43,009 bases of DNA from Tersicoccus phoenicis (GCF_001968835.1 NZ_MRDE01000075.1:1-43009), one strand, 5' to 3'. Shown: positions 1 to 9,528, counted from the stretch's first letter. Made by a program: numbers and translations. Notes: generated by a model from the sequence alone, not told the origin.

Positions 1-90
1 CCGGATCCGGACTCCTGGTCCCCCGACGACGTCCGCCCCATGCGCGACGCCGTCGCCGCCCGCATCCGGGAAGAACTGCTGCAGCCATAG
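1..90 (+). CDS. C-terminal end of a low-molecular-weight phosphatase/arsenate reductase-like protein (partial)
   Basis: The frame is open from the first base of the window and stops at a TAG at 88-90, giving a 29-residue tail ending ...REELLQP. The pattern (proline/aspartate-rich stretch, then DVRPMRDAVAARI) resembles the last helix of low-molecular-weight tyrosine phosphatase/ArsC-type arsenate reductases, which end with a similar VRxIRDxIxxRV helix. None of the catalytic part is inside the window, so the family assignment is an inference from one helix. The reading frame has strong G/C third-position bias, which supports real coding. The next gene is on the opposite strand, so this is the 3' end of a rightward unit. 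Confidence 0.45.
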   Translation, partial: PDPDSWSPDDVRPMRDAVAARIREELLQP

Positions 91-152
91 GGACTAACGG
101 GCCCGACATGAAGCGAAACCAAAACCACGACACCGAGCGCGGCTGTTCACAC

Positions 153-917
153 TCAGCCGATCGCCCGGTGGTCGGTGGGACGACTGAACGCCACGGAGGT
201 GCGGAACGCGATCGTCGATGCCGTGATCACGCCCGATGTCAAGATGCACGCCAGCACCACGAGCTGGAATCGCCCCGCCTCCAGCGGGGAAGCGCCGGCG
301 AACACCGCGCCGACGAAGGCGCCGGGCAGTACGACGATGCCGGTGGTCCGGGTCTGGTCGATGGTGGGGATCAGGGCGGTGTGCACACTGGAGCGGGCCA
401 ACGGGGCGACGGCCTGGCGTGGTGTCGCGCCGAGCGAGAGCCAGGCCTCCACCTCGTCCCAGTGGTCGATGATCGAGGCGTCCAGCAGGCGGGAGGTCAG
501 GGCCGCGGTGGTCATGGCGTTGCCGATCACGATGCCGCCGATGGCCAGCAGGTAGCGGGCGGAGAACTCGATCGCTCCGGTGCTGAAGACCACGGTCATC
601 ACCGCCGCCGGGCCCGCGGCGACGGCGACGGCCAGGACCGGGATCATCCGTCCGGGTGCGTGCGCCCGGCGGGCAGCCGTGTACGCCGCCGCGCCCAGCA
701 TCACCACCAGGGCGATCGCGACCAGGCGCAGGTCGGTGATCACCCCGCCGAGGATGGCGCTGAGCAGCATCAGCTGGACGGCGGCCCGCAGGATCGCCGT
801 GACCACCTGGCGCGGCCCGGGCACGCGCAGGGCGGCGAGGCCCACGCCGGCGAGGACGGAGAGCACCGCGACGGCCAGGATCGTGGGCGCCCAGCTCTGC
901 AGCGTGGCGGCGAGCAC
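153..917 (-). CDS. FetB-like (UPF0014) ABC transporter permease
   Basis: A 254-residue hydrophobic protein with about seven membrane segments. It carries the conserved features of the UPF0014/FetB family: an LRxxVQL helix near the N-terminus, a GNAM(T) motif after the fourth helix (IGGIVIGNAM), an EVEAWLSLGATPRQA cytoplasmic loop, and PGAFVGAVFAGASPLEAG near the C-terminus. FetB is the membrane half of a putative iron exporter whose ATPase is FetA. No ATPase is adjacent here, so the partner must be elsewhere or upstream of the window. The start is taken as GTG at 917. The upstream gene stops at 926-928, leaving an 8-nt gap, so the two are probably co-translated. An in-frame CTG at 926 is the only other nearby candidate. 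Length fits the family. Confidence 0.75.
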   Translation of the reverse strand: MLAATLQSWAPTILAVAVLSVLAGVGLAALRVPGPRQVVTAILRAAVQLMLLSAILGGVITDLRLVAIALVVMLGAAAYTAARRAHAPGRMIPVLAVAVAAGPAAVMTVVFSTGAIEFSARYLLAIGGIVIGNAMTTAALTSRLLDASIIDHWDEVEAWLSLGATPRQAVAPLARSSVHTALIPTIDQTRTTGIVVLPGAFVGAVFAGASPLEAGRFQLVVLACILTSGVITASTIAFRTSVAFSRPTDHRAIG

Positions 918-925
918 GGGCGCCG

Positions 926-1564
926 TCAGACCAGCAGTTCGAGCACGGGCTCGAGATACTCGCGGGTGGCCTGCTCGTCGCCGAGCAGGGTGTGCGCGAC
1001 CAGCAGCCGGTCCGGTTCGACGAACCACGCCCGCTTCTCGGCCAGGGGCAGTTCGATGATCTGCAGCCGGAACGGGCGGGCCGAGCGGTCGACGTCCAGC
1101 TCACGCTCCTCGACGAGGCGCTCCAGGATGCGGTGCTGGTCCAGGGCGTCCCGGGTGTCGGCCACCTGCCGGTACTCGGCGACCCGCTCTCGTGACCACA
1201 GCAGGGCGGACCCGAAGTGGGCCTGCAGGTAGCGGCGCAGGGCCGGGCTGCCCGCGAACTCGGCGAACGAGGGCGGGGTGAGCCGGTCGACCGCGTGCTC
1301 CGCCCCGAGGCACAGGCCGTGCCACCACAGCTCCCACTCCCCGCGCAGCGCGTCGACCCCACCGGTACCGGCGGTCAGCCGATGCGGATCGGCGTGCCGG
1401 ACCCCGGGCAGCAGCGGGGACAGCTGCGGGTGGCCGCACGGGCCCAGTCCCGCCGCGTCCCGGATGTACAGGGCGAGGACCAGCATGGGTGCCGTGTCCA
1501 CGGTGATCGTCCATCCCGCCTGCGGCGTCGTCACGGGCACCTCGTCTTCCTCGACTGCGGTCAT
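926..1564 (-). CDS. Conserved hypothetical protein, possible partner of the FetB-like permease
   Basis: A 212-residue soluble protein that I do not recognise. It is rich in Leu, Arg, Glu and Trp (for example a WELWWHG segment near residue 75), has no signal peptide or membrane helix, and ends in amphipathic helices. It reads without interruption and has consistent high-GC codon use. It stops 8 nt before the permease start, so an operon is likely. The start is uncertain. The ATG at 1564 lies inside a triplicated 17-18 bp repeat, whereas a GTG at 1534 has a GACGAGG sequence about 5 nt upstream and would give 202 residues beginning VTTPQAG. I favour the GTG as the real start but give the longer extent. 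No function is assigned. Confidence 0.6.
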   Translation of the reverse strand: MTAVEEDEVPVTTPQAGWTITVDTAPMLVLALYIRDAAGLGPCGHPQLSPLLPGVRHADPHRLTAGTGGVDALRGEWELWWHGLCLGAEHAVDRLTPPSFAEFAGSPALRRYLQAHFGSALLWSRERVAEYRQVADTRDALDQHRILERLVEERELDVDRSARPFRLQIIELPLAEKRAWFVEPDRLLVAHTLLGDEQATREYLEPVLELLV

Positions 1565-1606
1565 CTGCCGTTCTGCGGTCACCTGCCGGCTGCGGTCACC
1601 TGCAAC
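1555..1606. repeat. Three tandem copies of a 17-18 bp repeat at the 5' end of the hypothetical gene
   Basis: The core CTGCGGTCAYCTGC begins at 1555, 1573 and 1590 (periods 18 and 17 bp). On the minus strand it reads GCAGRTGACCGCAG, and the leftmost copy supplies the candidate ATG at 1564. It lies in the 207-bp gap between the leftward hypothetical gene and rightward galE. It may be a set of protein-binding sites or a slippage product; the sequence does not decide. Confidence 0.6.
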
Positions 1607-1759
1607 CGTCGCCGCGCAGCCGTCGTCTCCCCCGGGCCTCCCCGGCCTTCCCGGACCGTCCCGGGCGGGGACCGTCCTCAGGATACCGAGCCGCCCGCGG
1701 GCGGGGCAGGGGAAGGCCGCGCGGGCGGTGACGTCCCCGGTGCGAGCCGGGTGCTGCCC

Positions 1760-1765
1760 TACGCT
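1760..1765 (+). promoter_or_regulatory. Predicted leaderless -10 element of galE
   Basis: TACGCT followed by exactly 6 nt and the galE ATG at 1772. There is no Shine-Dalgarno sequence in between, so transcription would start at or next to the A of the start codon. Confidence 0.6.
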
Positions 1766-1771
1766 GGACGG

Positions 1772-2788
1772 ATGAAGATCCTCGTCACCGGCGGCGCCGG
1801 ATACATCGGCTCGCACACGGCCCTCGCCCTGCTCCAGGCGGGGCACGACGTCGTCGTGCTGGACAACCTGTCCAACTCCAGCCCGGAGTCGCTGCGCCGG
1901 GTCGGCGAGCTGGCGGGCCGGGACGTCGAACTGCACCGGGCAGACCTGACGGACCCCGGCGCGCTGGATGCGGTGTTCACCGGTGCCGGGATCGAGGCGG
2001 TCATCCACTTCGCGGGGCTGAAGGCGGTGGGCGAGTCGGTCGCCGAGCCGCTGCGGTACTACACGAACAACACGGTCGGCACCGTCAACCTGCTCACCGC
2101 CATGGACGCACACGACGTGCGGACCATCGTCTTCTCCTCCTCCGCCACCGTCTACGGCGCGACCGAGGAGGTGCCCCTGACGGAGAAGCTGCCGCTGGAC
2201 GCCATCAACCCGTACGGCCGCACGAAGGAGCAGATCGAGGACATCCTGTCCGATCTCGGTGCCGCGGACAGCCGGTGGCGGATGGCCCTGCTGCGTTACT
2301 TCAACCCGGTCGGGGCTCACGAGTCCGGCCGGATCGGGGAGGACCCGACCGGGGTGCCGAACAACCTGCTGCCCTTCGTGGCGCAGGTCGCGGTCGGCCG
2401 GCGGGAGAAGGTCCGCGTGTTCGGGGACGACTACCCGACGCCAGACGGCACCGGGGTGCGGGACTACATCCACGTCGTCGACCTCGCCGCCGGGCACCTC
2501 GCCGCCCTGGACTACCTCGCCGACCGCGGCGGGGTGCATCGCTGGAACCTGGGCACCGGGCGCGGCTCCTCGGTGCTCGAGGTGATCGAGGCGTTCGGCC
2601 GGGCGGCGGGCAAGCCGGTCCCGTATGAGATCGCGCCGCGGCGTCCCGGTGACGCGGCCGTCAGTTACGCGGACCCGTCGGCAGCCCTGGCGGACCTGGG
2701 CTGGTCCGCCGGCCGGGACCTGAACACCATGTGCGCCGATCACTGGCGCTGGCAGTCACAGAACCCGAACGGCTACGCGGACGCCTGA
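1772..2788 (+). CDS. galE: UDP-glucose 4-epimerase
   Basis: 338 residues, the usual GalE length. It interconverts UDP-glucose and UDP-galactose in the cytoplasm through an NAD-bound 4-keto intermediate, feeding galactose use and cell-envelope polysaccharides. The N-terminal Rossmann motif TGGAGYIGSH (residues 6-15), the acidic DNLSN at the end of the second strand (residues 31-35), the substrate serine region FSSSATVYG (121-129) and the catalytic Y148-x3-K152 pair in NPYGRTKEQ are all present. The C-terminal half carries the family signature RYFNPVGAHESG and a DYIHVVDLA motif. The start is the ATG at 1772, supported by MKILVTGGAG directly at the N-terminus and by a TANNNT element 6 nt upstream. 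It stands alone and converges with the lipoprotein gene at 2826. Confidence 0.95.
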   Translation: MKILVTGGAGYIGSHTALALLQAGHDVVVLDNLSNSSPESLRRVGELAGRDVELHRADLTDPGALDAVFTGAGIEAVIHFAGLKAVGESVAEPLRYYTNNTVGTVNLLTAMDAHDVRTIVFSSSATVYGATEEVPLTEKLPLDAINPYGRTKEQIEDILSDLGAADSRWRMALLRYFNPVGAHESGRIGEDPTGVPNNLLPFVAQVAVGRREKVRVFGDDYPTPDGTGVRDYIHVVDLAAGHLAALDYLADRGGVHRWNLGTGRGSSVLEVIEAFGRAAGKPVPYEIAPRRPGDAAVSYADPSAALADLGWSAGRDLNTMCADHWRWQSQNPNGYADA

Positions 2789-2825
2789 CCTTCCTTTCGC
2801 CAGCACGGCGGCGGGCTCCGGTGAT

Positions 2826-3443
2826 TCACCTCGCCGGGGCGGAGGTGGATGTCGGTGACGCAGACGACGACGCGGTAGGGCCGGCCGGCCGCTGCGAGAC
2901 GGTGACCGCCCACTGCTGATCCGTCCGCGCCGTCACCATCACGGCGAAGGCGTGCAGATTCACGGTCGGCGCCGGTGCCGCCGTCTCGAACGGGGGCACG
3001 TCGATGGTCTCCGCGACGAAGGTCGGTTCGGCGCCACGGTGACAGGGGACCTGCATGACTCGGATGGCGTAGAGGGCGACCTGGACGCTCCCGGTGCCCC
3101 GGCACGCCGCCTGCATGGTGACGAGTCCCTGGGGCACATCGCGGAACGGTACCTGGCCGACGCCGGTGCGCAGGCTCGCGGTGACCAGGACCTTCTCCCC
3201 CGGCGGCGTCGGGGCGATCAACGGGTAGACGACACCGCCACCGTCGGCACGCGCGGATTCCGTCCCGGCGCTCGTCGGCAGGGCGCCGGGTCGACCCGGC
3301 GCGACCGCGGCGGCGCTCCGGCTGTTCGACGCGGTGGTGTCCGCGGGCGGTCCCGGTGTGCAGCCGGCCAGGACGCCCGACAGGGCCGCCGCCACCACGG
3401 CCGCGATGACCGGGACCGATGCACGCCGTCGTTGCTTCCCCAT
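2826..3443 (-). CDS. Small secreted lipoprotein of unknown function
   Basis: 205 residues with a lipoprotein signal peptide: basic start (MGKQRRR), a hydrophobic stretch at residues 9-26 and the lipobox LAGC with C28 as the lipidated cysteine. A Ser/Thr/Ala/Pro-rich linker follows, then a compact domain at about residues 65-185 with cysteines in QAACRG and VPCHRG that could form a disulfide outside the membrane. The tail is a Ser/Thr/Pro-rich low-complexity stretch. I do not recognise the domain. It is divergent from the propeller genes at 3606 and has its own leaderless-type promoter. Its role is unknown; anchoring on the outer face of the cytoplasmic membrane is the only safe inference. Confidence 0.8.
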   Translation of the reverse strand: MGKQRRRASVPVIAAVVAAALSGVLAGCTPGPPADTTASNSRSAAAVAPGRPGALPTSAGTESARADGGGVVYPLIAPTPPGEKVLVTASLRTGVGQVPFRDVPQGLVTMQAACRGTGSVQVALYAIRVMQVPCHRGAEPTFVAETIDVPPFETAAPAPTVNLHAFAVMVTARTDQQWAVTVSQRPAGPTASSSASPTSTSAPAR

Positions 3444-3449
3444 GACCGG

Positions 3450-3455
3450 ATGCTA
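3450..3455 (-). promoter_or_regulatory. Predicted leaderless -10 element of the lipoprotein gene
   Basis: On the minus strand, TAGCAT is followed by exactly 6 nt (CCGGTC) and the ATG at 3443. No Shine-Dalgarno precedes the ATG. Confidence 0.6.
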
Positions 3456-3605
3456 CCCGGTGGTAGGTCGTCGGTTCGGACCTACGAACGGAGCGTGGGA
3501 CTTTTCTCAGGCCGGGTGCGGTACAACGGGCAGCGATGAGCCGTAACGTCGTACCCACGACGTGCGCCAGCCCGGAGCGGCGCTCCGACGAGGGAAGGGA
3601 ACAGG

Positions 3606-4875
3606 GTGCGCGAAACGCGTCAGACCGTGTCCAGGAGGGTCGTGCTGGCCTCCGGCCTGGGGCTGGGCGCCGCAGCGGCGGCCGCCCTGTTGCAGCGCGG
3701 CCGGGTCCGGGACGGCCACCGCCACGACGACGTCGACGCCCGGTTCCAGCAGTGCGACGCCGGTCGGGCCGACCTCGTCGACCGCCGTCTCTTACCCGAC
3801 CGCCACGCCCGCGCCCACGACACGCCTGCCCACGACGGGACTGCCCAGGATGCCGCCGGTCAGCGACCCGCACAACGTCTACGCCGCCGCGGGGGCGGGC
3901 ATGCTGGCGCGGGCCGTGCGGGGGGACAAGCCGCTGGTCTACGTCCCTCACAGCGTCTCCGGTGACGTATGGGTCATCGATCCGGCCACCTTCAGGGTGG
4001 TGGCCAGGCACCCGGTCGGTACCGAGGTGCAGCACGTGGTGCCGTCCTGGGACCTGCGCACCCTCTACGCGATCGACGACGTCGGCAATCGCATGCTGCC
4101 GTTCGACGCCCGCACCGGACGACCCGGCAAGCTCATTCCCGCTGACGCCCCGTACAACCTGTACTTCACGCCGGACGGACGGTCCGCGATCGTGGTCGCC
4201 GAGGCGTTGCGTCAGCTCATCTGGTACGACCCCCGCACCTGGCGGAAGCAGCACGTGCTCCACGTGCCGACCTGCGCCGGCATCGACCACGCCGATTTCA
4301 CCCCGGACGGCCGGACCGCCGTGTTCACGGCCGAGTTCTCGGGGCGCGTTGCCGTCGTCGACGTCGCTTCCCGTAAGCTGCTGCGCACTCTCGACATGCC
4401 ACGGCGCAACACCCACATGGGGCCTCAGGACATCAGGGTCGCCCCGGACGGGTCGGTGTTCTACATCGCCGACTCCGACGAGGGCGGCCTGTGGGTGCTC
4501 GACGGGCCGGCCACCAAGGTCCGCCGTTTCATCCGGACGGGCGCCGGAGCCCATGGGCTCTACTACTCGCGTGACGCCACCCGGCTCTTCGTCAGCAACC
4601 GGCTGGAGGGCAGCATCAGTGTGTTGAACCCGTACACGGGCGCGATCCTGGCGAAGTGGCGGATCCCCGGGGGCGGCAGCCCCGACATGGGCAATCTCAC
4701 CGCCGATGGCTCCCAGCTGTGGCTCTCCGGTCGCTACGACGACGTGGTCTACGTGCTCTCCACGCGGGACGGCGCACTGATCCGCAAGATCCCGGTCGGG
4801 CGGCAACCCCACGGCCTGTGCGTGTGGCCGCAGCCTGGCCGGTACTGCCTGGGCCACACCGGTCTGACCCGGTGA
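3606..4875 (+). CDS. Exported YVTN-type beta-propeller protein with an apparent frameshift near the signal peptide
   Basis: The main part, from about 3700 to 4875, encodes seven-bladed-propeller-like repeats: VPHSVSGDVWVIDPATFRV, FTPDGRSAIVV, FTPDGRTAVF and VAPDGSVFYIADSDEGG are typical YVTN/NHL repeat signatures. The protein probably sits outside the membrane and binds a partner or ligand; no enzyme activity can be read. The best N-terminus is a GTG at 3606 with an AGGGAACAGG ribosome site, encoding a twin-arginine signal (SRRVVLASG then an alanine-rich core). That start is in a different frame from the propeller. The Thr/Ser/Pro-rich linker after the signal is read in the propeller frame, so the shift lies at about 3685-3725 and equals one surplus base (or two missing). 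It may be a sequence error or a real mutation. The stop overlaps the next gene as TGATG. Confidence 0.75.
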
Positions 4876-5983
4876 TGGGTCGAGCCGCGATGCCCGCCAG
4901 CAGAGCCGGACGACGCCCGCTGCCGGCCCCACGGGCGGTCCTGACCCTGGTCCTGGCGCTGACACTGACCGCCTGCAGCGCCCAGGGATCGGGCCCCACC
5001 GGCACCACGGCGGCGGTGACCACATCCGCGGGGCCGGTCACCACTCCCCCGGCTTCCCCCACTTCTCCGATTGGCGCGGCTCCCCCCGCTTCCCCCACTT
5101 CTCCGACAGCGTCGCCCGCCACCACCTTCACGGCCGCGCTGGCACCGTGGCGCCTGCCCGCTCCGGTCTCCAGGGCGGTCGCCCTGCCCGACGGGAAGGA
5201 TCTGCTGCTCCTCGGCGGGCTCACGACGTCGGGCACCTCAACCGCCGACGTGATCCGGGTCGATCCGGCCACCGGTCGGTCGAGCCGTACCGGGGCCCTC
5301 GTCCAGGGGGTGCACGACGCCGGCGGTGCCGTCCTGGGCGGCGAGTCCGTCATCTTCGGCGGGGGCGCCGGGTCGGTGCACGACGCCGTGCAGCGGCTCG
5401 GGTCCGGGGCGGGAGAGTCCGCCGTCGTCGGCCGGCTCCCTCATCCGCGCGCTGACCTGTCGGTCGCGACGGACTCCCGCGGCGTGGCGTACCTGGTGGG
5501 AGGCGCGGGCGGTGCCGGCCCGGACGCCACCATTCTGCGCACCAGCGACGGGAAGCTGTTCCGTCCGCTCGCCGACCTGCCGCGGCCGGTGCGCTACGCG
5601 GCGACCGCCGTCTCGGGGACGGAGCTGTGGGTGTTCGGCGGCAGCGACGGCAGCACGGCGACCTCGGCCATCCAGCGCGTGAACACCCGCACGGGCGCCG
5701 TCGCCGTCGTCGGCCACTTCCCCGTGTTCATCGAACAGGCGGTGGCGGTGGTCCTCGGCGGCACGGTGCTGATCCTCGGTGGACTGACCGACGGGCACCC
5801 CAGTTCCGCCATCTGGCGGCTGGACCCCGCCACCGGCCGAGTCACCAGGGCCGGAAGCCTCCCGGTCGCCGTGGCGATGCCCGCCGCCGTCGTCGCCGGC
5901 CGGACGGCCTACCTGCTCGGCGGTGAGGGGACCGCCGTCATGGACACGGTGATCGCGGTGCGCCCGGGCGGCGGGGCCGGGCC

Positions 5984-5999
<16 letters not shown>
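4875..5999 (+). CDS. Kelch-like beta-propeller lipoprotein
   Basis: 374 residues. The N-terminus is a lipoprotein signal with lipobox LTAC (C34), followed by a long Thr/Ser/Pro/Ala linker to about residue 90. The C-terminal 280 residues are kelch-type repeats, with GG pairs and a tryptophan or tyrosine at fixed spacing: LLLLGGLTTSGTSTADV, ESVIFGGGAGS, VAYLVGGAGGAG, ELWVFGGSDGS, TVLILGGLTDG and TAYLLGGEGTA, six recognisable blades. The ATG overlaps the stop of the preceding propeller gene (TGATG), so the two exported propellers are translationally coupled and may work together. The 3' end overlaps the citrate synthase gene by 16 bp on the opposite strand. The function is unknown; extracytoplasmic binding is the likely role. 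Confidence 0.85.
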
Positions 6000-7267
<1,268 letters not shown>

Positions 7268-7439
7268 TGTTCCTCCTCGCGAGGTGGTCGGACGCACGGC
7301 GGAAGCGTCTGGCCCGCACCGGCGTCGTGTTCGTGTCCAAGCTACCCGCCCGCGGTTCCTCCGACCGAATCGCTCTCGCCCCCACCGACCCGCCGCGACG
7401 GCGTTCCGACGGCCGGGGCCGCCGGCCACGAATCGGCGG

Positions 7440-8600
7440 TCAAGAACCGGCGGCGTGCAGCCGGTCGGCCGCGCCCTGCACCCGCCCGGTCGCGGCGGTC
7501 AACGCCACCCGCACGTACCGCGTGCCGGCCGTCCCGTAGAACACCCCGGGGCCGGCGACGATGCCGAGCTCGGCGAGACGCCCGACGGTCGTCCAGGCGT
7601 CCTCCCCGGCCGTGCACCACAGATACAGGCCCGCCTCGGAGTGCTCGATCCGCAGCCCGAAGGCTTCGAGCGCGGGCCGCAGGATCTCCCGCCGCCGTCG
7701 GTAGACGTCCTTCTGGGCGCTGACGTGCTCGTCGTCGTCGAGCGCGACCGTCATCACGGCCTGCACCGGCGCCGGCACGATCATCCCCGCGTGCTTGCGC
7801 GCATTGATCAGGTTCGGCATCAGCTCCGGCGCCCCCGCGAGGAACGCGGCACGGTAGCCGGCCACACTGGACTGCTTGCTCAACGAGTAGGCGACGAACA
7901 GGCCGCTGAGATCGCCGTCGGTGACGCGCGGATCCAGCAGCGACGGCACCGATTCCCCACCCCGGTGGGTGTCCCAGCGGTCCCAGCCCAGCTCGGCATA
8001 GCACTCGTCGGAGACGACGACGGCGCCCAGAGCGCGGGCCGCCGCGACGACCCGGCGGAGGTGCTCGGCGTCGATCACGGCGCCGGTCGGATTGGCCGGG
8101 GAGTTCACCCACACCATCCGCACTCGGGCGCGGACCGCCTCGTCGAGCGTGTCCAGGTCGTCCGCCGCGACCGCCTCGGCCCCGGCCAGGCGGGCACCGA
8201 TCGCGTAGGTGGGGTAGGCCACCGTCGGATGGACGACGACGTCGCCGGCGCGCAATCCGAGCAGCAGGGGCAACCAGGCGACGAGTTCCTTGGAACCAAC
8301 CGTGGGCAGCACGGCATCAGGTGGCAGGCCCGTGACCCCGCGGCGGCGCGCGAACCAGCGGACGACGGCCTCCCGCAGCTGGGGCGTGCCGTGGGTCGCC
8401 GGATAGCCCGGCGCGTTCGCGGCGTCGGCGAGGGCTGTCCGGATGAAGCCGGGGGTGGCGTCGACGGGAGTGCCGACGGACAGATTGACGACGCCGCCGG
8501 GGTGGCTCTCCGCGGTGGCCTGGTAGGGGGCCATCGCCTCCCAGGGGTACTCGGGCAGATCCAGCCCGAAGCCCCGGACCTCGGACGGCGCTTCCGTCAC
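7440..8600 (-). CDS. dapC: Succinyldiaminopimelate transaminase (DapC-type, PLP fold type I)
   Basis: 386 residues. It probably converts N-succinyl-2-amino-6-ketopimelate to N-succinyl-LL-diaminopimelate in lysine and peptidoglycan-precursor synthesis. Fold-type I aminotransferase features are present: NSPANPTG, VVSDECYAELGWD (the Asp and Tyr that contact PLP), SLSKQSSVAGYRAAF (the Schiff-base lysine) and a C-terminal RVALTA with the substrate-carboxylate arginine. The GTG start overlaps the fdxA stop as GTGA, so it is translated from the fdxA message. The fdxA-dapC pair is a conserved actinobacterial arrangement and is the main reason for naming it DapC rather than another aminotransferase. 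Substrate specificity itself cannot be read from the sequence. Confidence 0.88.
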   Translation of the reverse strand: MTEAPSEVRGFGLDLPEYPWEAMAPYQATAESHPGGVVNLSVGTPVDATPGFIRTALADAANAPGYPATHGTPQLREAVVRWFARRRGVTGLPPDAVLPTVGSKELVAWLPLLLGLRAGDVVVHPTVAYPTYAIGARLAGAEAVAADDLDTLDEAVRARVRMVWVNSPANPTGAVIDAEHLRRVVAAARALGAVVVSDECYAELGWDRWDTHRGGESVPSLLDPRVTDGDLSGLFVAYSLSKQSSVAGYRAAFLAGAPELMPNLINARKHAGMIVPAPVQAVMTVALDDDEHVSAQKDVYRRRREILRPALEAFGLRIEHSEAGLYLWCTAGEDAWTTVGRLAELGIVAGPGVFYGTAGTRYVRVALTAATGRVQGAADRLHAAGS

Positions 8601-8929
8601 AGGTCGACGTCCTGGTTCTGCGGGGGCAGAGCGGCGATCATCGGGTGGTCGGTGTGCGTGTTGCCGAGCTTGGCGGCGCCGCCGGGCGAGCCGATCTCCT
8701 CGAAGAACTCGACGTTCGCCCTGTAGTAGTCGGCCCACTGCTCCGGGATGTCGTCCTCGTAGTAGATGGCCTCCACCGGGCAGACCGGCTCGCAGGCACC
8801 GCAGTCGACGCACTCGTCGGGGTGGATGTAGAGGGATCGTTCACCCTCGTAGATGCAGTCGACAGGACACTCCTCCACACACGCCTTGTCCTTGATGTCG
8901 ACGCAGGGCTGCGCGATGACGTATGTCAC
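8597..8929 (-). CDS. fdxA: 7Fe ferredoxin (3Fe-4S plus 4Fe-4S)
   Basis: 110 residues; a soluble low-potential electron carrier. The cysteine pattern is that of FdxA: C9-x7-C17-x3-C21-P in the first half and C40-x2-C43-x2-C46-x3-C50-P in the second. In relatives C9, C17 and C50 hold the 3Fe-4S cluster, and C21, C40, C43 and C46 hold the 4Fe-4S cluster. The C-terminal extension after the clusters (DYYRANVEFFEEIGSPGGAAKLG) is also typical. The start is GTG at 8929, with an AGGAGAGG ribosome site in ACACGAGGAGAGGTCAGAC. It is the first gene of a two-gene unit with dapC. Confidence 0.95.
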   Translation of the reverse strand: MTYVIAQPCVDIKDKACVEECPVDCIYEGERSLYIHPDECVDCGACEPVCPVEAIYYEDDIPEQWADYYRANVEFFEEIGSPGGAAKLGNTHTDHPMIAALPPQNQDVDL

Positions 8930-9089
8930 GTCTGACCTCTCCTCGTGTACCGTCGGTCGCCGCCGCGTCCGCACTGGATCGACCAAAGCTCTGTTGACCG
9001 GGACGTTCGACGGCTCCCGCCAGTCTACTGCCGGCACCGGCACCGGAGATCGAGCCCGGCAGCGGCGTGACGGCGCTCACTCCGGTGGC

Positions 9090-9095
9090 TAGCGT
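9090..9095 (+). promoter_or_regulatory. Predicted leaderless -10 element of the SH3-like gene
   Basis: TAGCGT, 6 nt (GGTGTC), then the ATG at 9102. No ribosome-binding site is present. Confidence 0.6.
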
Positions 9096-9101
9096 GGTGT
9101 C

Positions 9102-9338
9102 ATGAGCACCTCTCCCGCCCAGTTGCTGTCCACGCTGCCGCTCGGCACTCGCGTCGTGGTCCGCTACCGGATCGAGGCCACCGGGCACCGGGCGACGGAC
9201 GCACTCGGCGAGATCGTCGGCCGGGAGATCGACACCTGCACCGTCCGCACCCGGTCCGCGGGGGACATCGCCATCCCGCTTCGCGACGTCGTCGCCGCCA
9301 AGCCGGTGCCCCCTCCCCCGGCGTCGCGCCGGCGCTGA
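9102..9338 (+). CDS. Stand-alone SH3-like domain of the Rv0428c N-terminal type
   Basis: 78 residues. The pattern LGTRVVVRYRIE ... TDALGEIVGREIDTCTVRTR ... IPLRDVVAAKPVPPPP closely resembles the small SH3-like barrel found at the N-terminus of the actinobacterial GNAT acetyltransferase Rv0428c. Here the frame stops right after the VVAAKPVPPPP segment, which in the fused proteins is the hinge to the acetyltransferase. No GNAT sequence follows: the next 190 bp are intergenic repeats. So this is either a free-standing adaptor domain or the remnant of a fusion. The ATG start is supported by the leaderless promoter 6 nt upstream. It is divergent from fdxA. Confidence 0.7.
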   Translation: MSTSPAQLLSTLPLGTRVVVRYRIEATGHRATDALGEIVGREIDTCTVRTRSAGDIAIPLRDVVAAKPVPPPPASRRR

Positions 9339-9416
9339 GTGACTCTCACCCGCGTAAGGCCGGCACCTTGGCCCTCCTCCCTGCACTCCCCTGGCCCGCG
9401 CTCCCCTCGCACTCTG

Positions 9417-9484
9417 GCCCGAACAACGGTCCCACTGTTCGGGCTGGAGCGCCCTGGCCCGAACAAGAGCCCCACTGATCGGGC
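9417..9484. repeat. Pair of palindromic intergenic repeats, family A, locus 1
   Basis: Two direct copies at 9417-9444 and 9457-9484 (period 40 bp). Each is a hairpin: arms GCCCGAACA and TGTTCGGGC around a 10-nt loop; the second copy has one arm change (TGATCGGGC). They sit between the convergent SH3-like gene and the AbiEi-like gene, where they could act as a two-way terminator. The leader CTCGCACTCTGG just upstream is shared with the other loci. No gene is seen in the rest of 9339-9528. Confidence 0.8.
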
Positions 9485-9528
9485 TGGGGTGCGAGATCGA
9501 GCCCGCCCTCGTCCGGCCGGCTGCGCGA

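Noticed and set aside
3562-4875. A single unbroken propeller gene starting at GTG 3562.
   Set aside because: Its first 45 residues are Cys/Trp/Arg/Pro-rich nonsense without a signal peptide, and there is no ribosome site; the GTG at 3606 with a Tat signal in the other frame is far more convincing.
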